Assembly: GCA_002104985.1 (NCBI GenBank)
Contig: MCGO01000050.1
Coordinates: 62,001 to 126,000, forward strand
Direction: 5' to 3'
DNA from: Rhizoclosmatium globosum
Taxonomy: Eukaryota > Chytridiomycota > Chytridiomycetes > Chytridiales > Chytriomycetaceae
Length of the DNA stretch: 64,000 nucleotides
This document shows positions 60,600 through 64,000 of this stretch, one piece after another. A program made the position numbers and the translations under genes. Positions within the stretch are counted from its first letter, which is position 1, and every line of letters begins with the position of its first letter. The notes beneath the pieces are model-generated. The model worked only from the letters and a program-made list of their open reading frames with translations, was not told the origin of the DNA and ran no database searches.

Positions 60600-60763
60600 A
60601 ATTTTCACACTGTTATCTTTTTTATCTGATCTCATTTTCCGTTGGGGTTTACCCGGAGTTTTTCCGGCTTTCTTCCTCTCAGGAACAGGATCTGTACCAG
60701 GGGTCGAACCTAGAACCTCTTGATTCATAGTCGAGCGCGGTAACCATTTGGCCATTCGCCCAT
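60600..60763 (-). repeat. tRNA-derived SINE-like sequence
   Basis: Read on the minus strand from 60763: GGGCGAATGGCCAAATGG, an A-box-like D arm (TGGCCAAATGG), an anticodon-arm-like stem (CTCGA / TCAAG around CTATGAA) and a convincing T arm CTAGG-TTCGACC-CCTGG containing a near-consensus B box (GGTTCGACCCC). The 3' acceptor strand does not pair with the 5' end and no CCA-proximal stem is present, so it is not a functional tRNA. It runs on into an unrelated A-rich body containing AAGCCGGAAAAACTCCGG (a short stem). This is the structure of a tRNA-derived SINE or tRNA pseudogene. It lies directly upstream of the Fanzor start, in its promoter or 5' UTR; the SINE's 3' limit is approximate. Confidence 0.65.
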
Positions 60764-60768
60764 GACAT

Positions 60769-60989
60769 GTAACGGAATATGCTCCAATTCTCCTTCCGAC
60801 TCTTTCCGGCTCCTTCGGAATCTACCGGCTCTTATCTTCTCATTTCAAATTGACAACACACAATTTACCTTTCTTTTCTAGAACATTCTTTACTTTATTT
60901 ACGACTATATAAGCAGTTCCTTTTTCATATCAATACAATAGAATCTTCTTCTTCCGCTATCTTCCGCAATCCGACCCTATTCCCTATCA
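60769..60989 (+). mobile_element. Solo LTR of a retrotransposon, 221 bp, with 5-bp target-site duplication
   Basis: Begins TGTAACGGAATATGCTCC and ends CCCTATTCCCTATCA, i.e. with the canonical TG...CA ends. TGACA is repeated exactly on both sides (60764-60768 and 60990-60994), a perfect 5-bp duplication as produced by Ty1/copia and Ty3/gypsy integrases. Inside is ACTATATAAGCAG (about 60903-60915), a TATA box at the place expected for an LTR promoter on the plus strand. No internal gag-pol lies next to it, so this is a solo LTR left by recombination. It is inserted at the 5' edge of the tRNA-derived sequence. Confidence 0.8.
60905..60912 (+). promoter_or_regulatory. TATA box of the LTR promoter
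   Basis: TATATAAG within the LTR, followed about 25-35 bp downstream by CAATACAATAG, plausible start region. Plus-strand transcription from here would run toward the rotatin-like gene (start 61169). Confidence 0.55.
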
Positions 60990-61168
60990 TGACATGTGGT
61001 CAAGATCGGCAAAGAAAAACCGAAGATGAATGTTCTTCGTCTCTGAAAATAATAATAGGTTATTTATTCCTTTACAAAAAGAGAGGAAGAAGAAACGAAT
61101 AAAGGCTATTTGATTTTATTCTGAAATTTCAGTTCATTCCTCTTTTCATTCGGACAGAAAACAGAGGA

Positions 61169-64000
61169 ATGGACCTCGTTGCGAAACTCAGTCAGTGATT
61201 CCACCTTGTACGTCACCCACACTAACATCCACGTAGCGCATTCGATAAAGTCTGTGAGGGAGCGAGCGTGGGGATCACTTCTGTTTAAGTATGAGCACGG
61301 ACTTCTTCCAGATGGTGAGGCACATTCAACCAACGCAACCAACCAGCAAACTCAAACAAAAACAACCAACCAACCAACCAATCAATCAACAGGATTCCTC
61401 GGTTCCTGCGACGTGGCTCTTGCCGCCGCCTGTGCCGCGCAGCTCAGCGAAGCACCTTCAACTTCAACTTCACCTTCACCTTCAACTTCAACCACAGACT
61501 TGGACGTGGCGGCAATTGCGCGTCTCCTCGCGCGTCTCGTTGAAGCGAATCCATTTCTGCAATTTGATTCGTCGCGTGTTCCGCCGCATTTGCTGCCTCA
61601 GCTGCCACATCATCATCAACTCAACCCTTCTCAAAAGAGAGGACGCAGCAAACCCATTTGGTCCGCTGAGATCCCTGGGCCGCCGCAGAAGAATATCCAT
61701 AATTTAAACTCGAGAATTCGCTCATTGTCCCCAAATAAGTCTCGCAGTCGATCACCTGTGAAACTTGTTCATGGCGGTTTGACGGCTCCTTCACTTGCTC
61801 GCTTTCCTGTACTGCCATACGCAATTCAAACATACAACTATATTCATCTGAGTCCTGTGGACGACGAGGCCGTTGCTGACTTTATTCTGTTTATCCAACA
61901 ACCAATGGCCAACGATGATGCGGAGTTGAAACTGTTTCATATCCTACTGGTATTCCGTATTCTCTCCATTTCGTGCATCTCTAATAATTGCTTTAGAATG
62001 ATTTCGGGTCAGAGATATTCCTGCAAAAACCACAGCTCTTTCGCGTAAGCTACCTTTACAACTCACCATCCAATCTAACAAGAAAATCATAAATAGCTTA
62101 TTCTCGCTGGCCTTGAATCAGAAAGCCCGCAACGAGCGTCTCAATCCCAAATATATATATCGAAACTGGTTTTGGAGTGGTCAAATGTGTTTCGCCGTTT
62201 TATTGATGGTCCGGCATCCCTTTCCTCTCGGACACCCATCAGTACCACACCAAATGTATCAATTACCGCTGGCGGTGCCTATTTTGGTGGAGGAATCCCA
62301 TACACTTCAACAGGTCAACCCATTGAGCTACCTCCAGATTCTTCAATCTCAATCCCATATGCATGTCATGAAATACATTTCACTCTTTGCAGACTCATGA
62401 GTGAAGGAAACGTATCCATTCAATGTCTCGATATTCTCACTAGTATTGTGCCTCTTGTTGTTCTACACCTCGAAACTGTGAAACTCAAAACTTCAACAAA
62501 ATCAAATCATGCAGACTTACTGGCTGTCTTAAATATTGATGATTTTTGTTGCGATTATGTGGCTGCGGTCCTGCCTTGCATATGTTATATAGCAAGTAGT
62601 GCTGGAGGAAGTGTGGTTGCCCAAGAAGAAAAGGCAGCATGGAAGGAAAAGTTTGTAGAGTTTATCAGTGAGTTAGTCAAGTCTTTCCAACTGATTTCTA
62701 TTGTAAGTCATCTTCTCATACAATAATTCTTACTTAATTACCCACCAACCAAAGAACTACACTGACCTCCAATGGCGAATCGCAACTTCCCTCTTGAACC
62801 TCCCAACTTTGACACATTTTCCCATGTTATTCCTTCGAACAATCCTTCCGTCCATCAATCTAAACTCTGCTATTTCTCTCCTTCCCCTTTTGACACACTT
62901 GCATACATCAACGCGACTAGCGGGATACCAGGAACTCATCTCACATTTGGATGATCCTTCTCATCGAAACACTGTCGGAGCACATTCATTCCTCGCAAAT
63001 CCAACTATCCAATACACTATAGTGAAAGCAGCCTATCATGATGAAAATGCTGAAATCCGAAGTATTGCGCGAAAGGTTGCCAAGTGGGGAATAGAACTAA
63101 GTGCGATGGCGGCCAGTAGCAGCTTTTGGATGGATTGGGTGCAATTATTCAGTGACGAAGATGACCTTTCCTGGATATGGGATTCAGAAAAGTCGTATCC
63201 GGATCGTATTTCCTTCTGGGTCAAGGGGTTATATCATCGATCTGATCGGTAATAACTCTGGTTTCTCTTTTATGATTCATTCTTGAATATGTCTTGATGT
63301 AGGGTGCGTGAATTCTGTTTCAACGAAATGGTTGCTCGATTCCCTAAATTGAAGAGTGATTCGGCGTTTGCGGATGCAGTTGTGTTTAATCAATCAATCT
63401 TGTCGATGAATCCGGAACAGGATTTGCATTTGTATGAAACCAGAGTTGGCGTAAGTCTTGTTCGACGTCTCTTTTCTTGCACATCTCATTACAACGGGTT
63501 ATAGACGTTTGATTTGTCTGAATTGATGACGGAACTTCGAAATTCTGAAACTCCAACCATGGATATTCTGATCACGGGATTGGAGCGACTCTCGACCGCA
63601 ATTTATGGTTCGTTTTTGTTGCCTTTCGTATCAAGCTTAGCTTGTGAACTTAGATGCAACTATGATGGCTCGAGCAAAAGATATGCAACTGCTTAAACTT
63701 CTTTTGACTTGTTTGATTGAAACCCGTGCATGGTTTTCGCGGGGTCAAGTGTTGCTTCACGTTTTGAAAATATGTCGCATTATTGCAGCCTTATCAATGG
63801 GGCTTGTGTCTGAGATTGCAACAGAAGATGTCATTACCAAACTTGTGAAGCCTGAATGTAAAGCTACCCTTTCAACAAACTTTTCTTACCTTACTTATAC
63901 TCCAGATCTATTCAATTCAAATGAATTCATCCGATACGAGTATTCCAAGCTCTTATTCTTGTTTCTTTTCAACCATCATCGATATATCCACAACGTTACG
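61169..64000 (+). CDS. Rotatin-like centriole/basal-body protein (3' partial)
   Basis: A 22-nt coding exon (61169-61190, MDLVAKL) with GTCAGT donor joins at 61237 to THSIKSVRERAWGSLLFKYE and HGLLPDG, which aligns well with the start of animal rotatin (known: ...LGH.l.EIR.RALKSI..KIEHNL). Next exon DGFLGSCDVALAAACAAQLS (from about 61391). Further exons carry only alpha-helical, HEAT/ARM-like sequence (for example NIDDFCCDYVAAVLPCICYI, AEIRSIARKVAKWGIELSAM, FLANPTIQYTIVKAAYHDE) interrupted by introns near 62045-62100, 62702-62755, 63247-63300, 63450-63505, 63605-63652 and 63860-63905. The gene is open at the window end. Rotatin acts at centrioles and cilia; here the call rests mainly on the N-terminal block, so it is moderate. 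Serine/proline-rich residues 60-120 are lineage-specific. Confidence 0.6.

Noticed and set aside
60690..60763. Functional tRNA gene (anticodon loop CTATGAA)
   Set aside because: D-arm and T-arm look good, but the 5' and 3' acceptor strands do not pair and the sequence runs into a non-tRNA body, so it is treated as tRNA-derived SINE or pseudogene.
57384..60870. Terminal inverted repeats of a transposon enclosing Fanzor (shared AAAGGTAAA near 57396 and its complement near 60866)
   Set aside because: Only nine bases in A-rich low-complexity DNA, not at matching ends, and the second lies inside the LTR.

Overview
This window is eukaryotic nuclear DNA, most likely from a zoosporic (flagellated) fungus of the chytrid type. 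The genes are split by short GT-AG introns (roughly 40-100 nt, often with a CTAAC-like branch site), lie tightly packed on both strands, and carry AATAAA poly(A) signals. A fungal-type c' proteolipid of the V-ATPase (VMA11-like) and a p67phox/NoxR-like protein point to fungi. Two cilium/basal-body genes (an IFT139 homologue and a rotatin-like gene) mean the organism still builds a flagellum. No computation was run: exon joins were read by eye from splice signals, frame and family similarity.

Layout. 0-10 kb: 3' part of a NoxR-like gene, an unrecognised multi-pass membrane protein, a Phe-rich (FG/FSF) coiled-coil tail-anchored protein and an Oca4/Oca6-type atypical phosphatase. 10-19 kb: an M1 zinc aminopeptidase, a 1.7-kb tract without a recognisable gene but with nested hairpins, and AMP deaminase. 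19-33.7 kb: clathrin heavy chain, V-ATPase c' subunit, the long TPR protein IFT139 and a TilS-like protein that appears to have lost its catalytic loop. 33.7-40.8 kb: PRA1/Yip3, ARPC3, ribosomal protein uL5 (RPL11), mitochondrial uS8, SmB and an RCC1-repeat protein. 40.8-52 kb: DNA ligase IV, a Yippee-like zinc protein, SEN34, a membrane RING-H2 protein, a disordered basic protein and a 63-residue small protein. 52-57 kb: proteasome subunit RPN2 and a Sel1/TPR-like protein with a mitochondrial-looking N-terminus. 57.5-61 kb: an accessory island with a Fanzor (eukaryotic TnpB-like RNA-guided nuclease) gene, a tRNA-derived SINE-like sequence and a solo LTR with a perfect 5-bp target duplication. 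61.2 kb to the end: the 5' part of a rotatin-like gene.

Most genes are housekeeping and not functionally linked to their neighbours. The loosely related groups are clathrin, PRA1 and V-ATPase (endomembrane traffic), IFT139 and rotatin (flagellum), and SmB and SEN34 (RNA processing). The most notable part is the Fanzor island: its gene is split by about eight introns, stays open across every join I could make, keeps all three expected RuvC acidic residues, but has a rewritten zinc-ribbon segment. Other notable patterns are introns placed directly after the start codon, stop-to-start spacings of 11-50 nt between same-strand genes, and putative pseudoenzymes (TilS-like, Oca-like).
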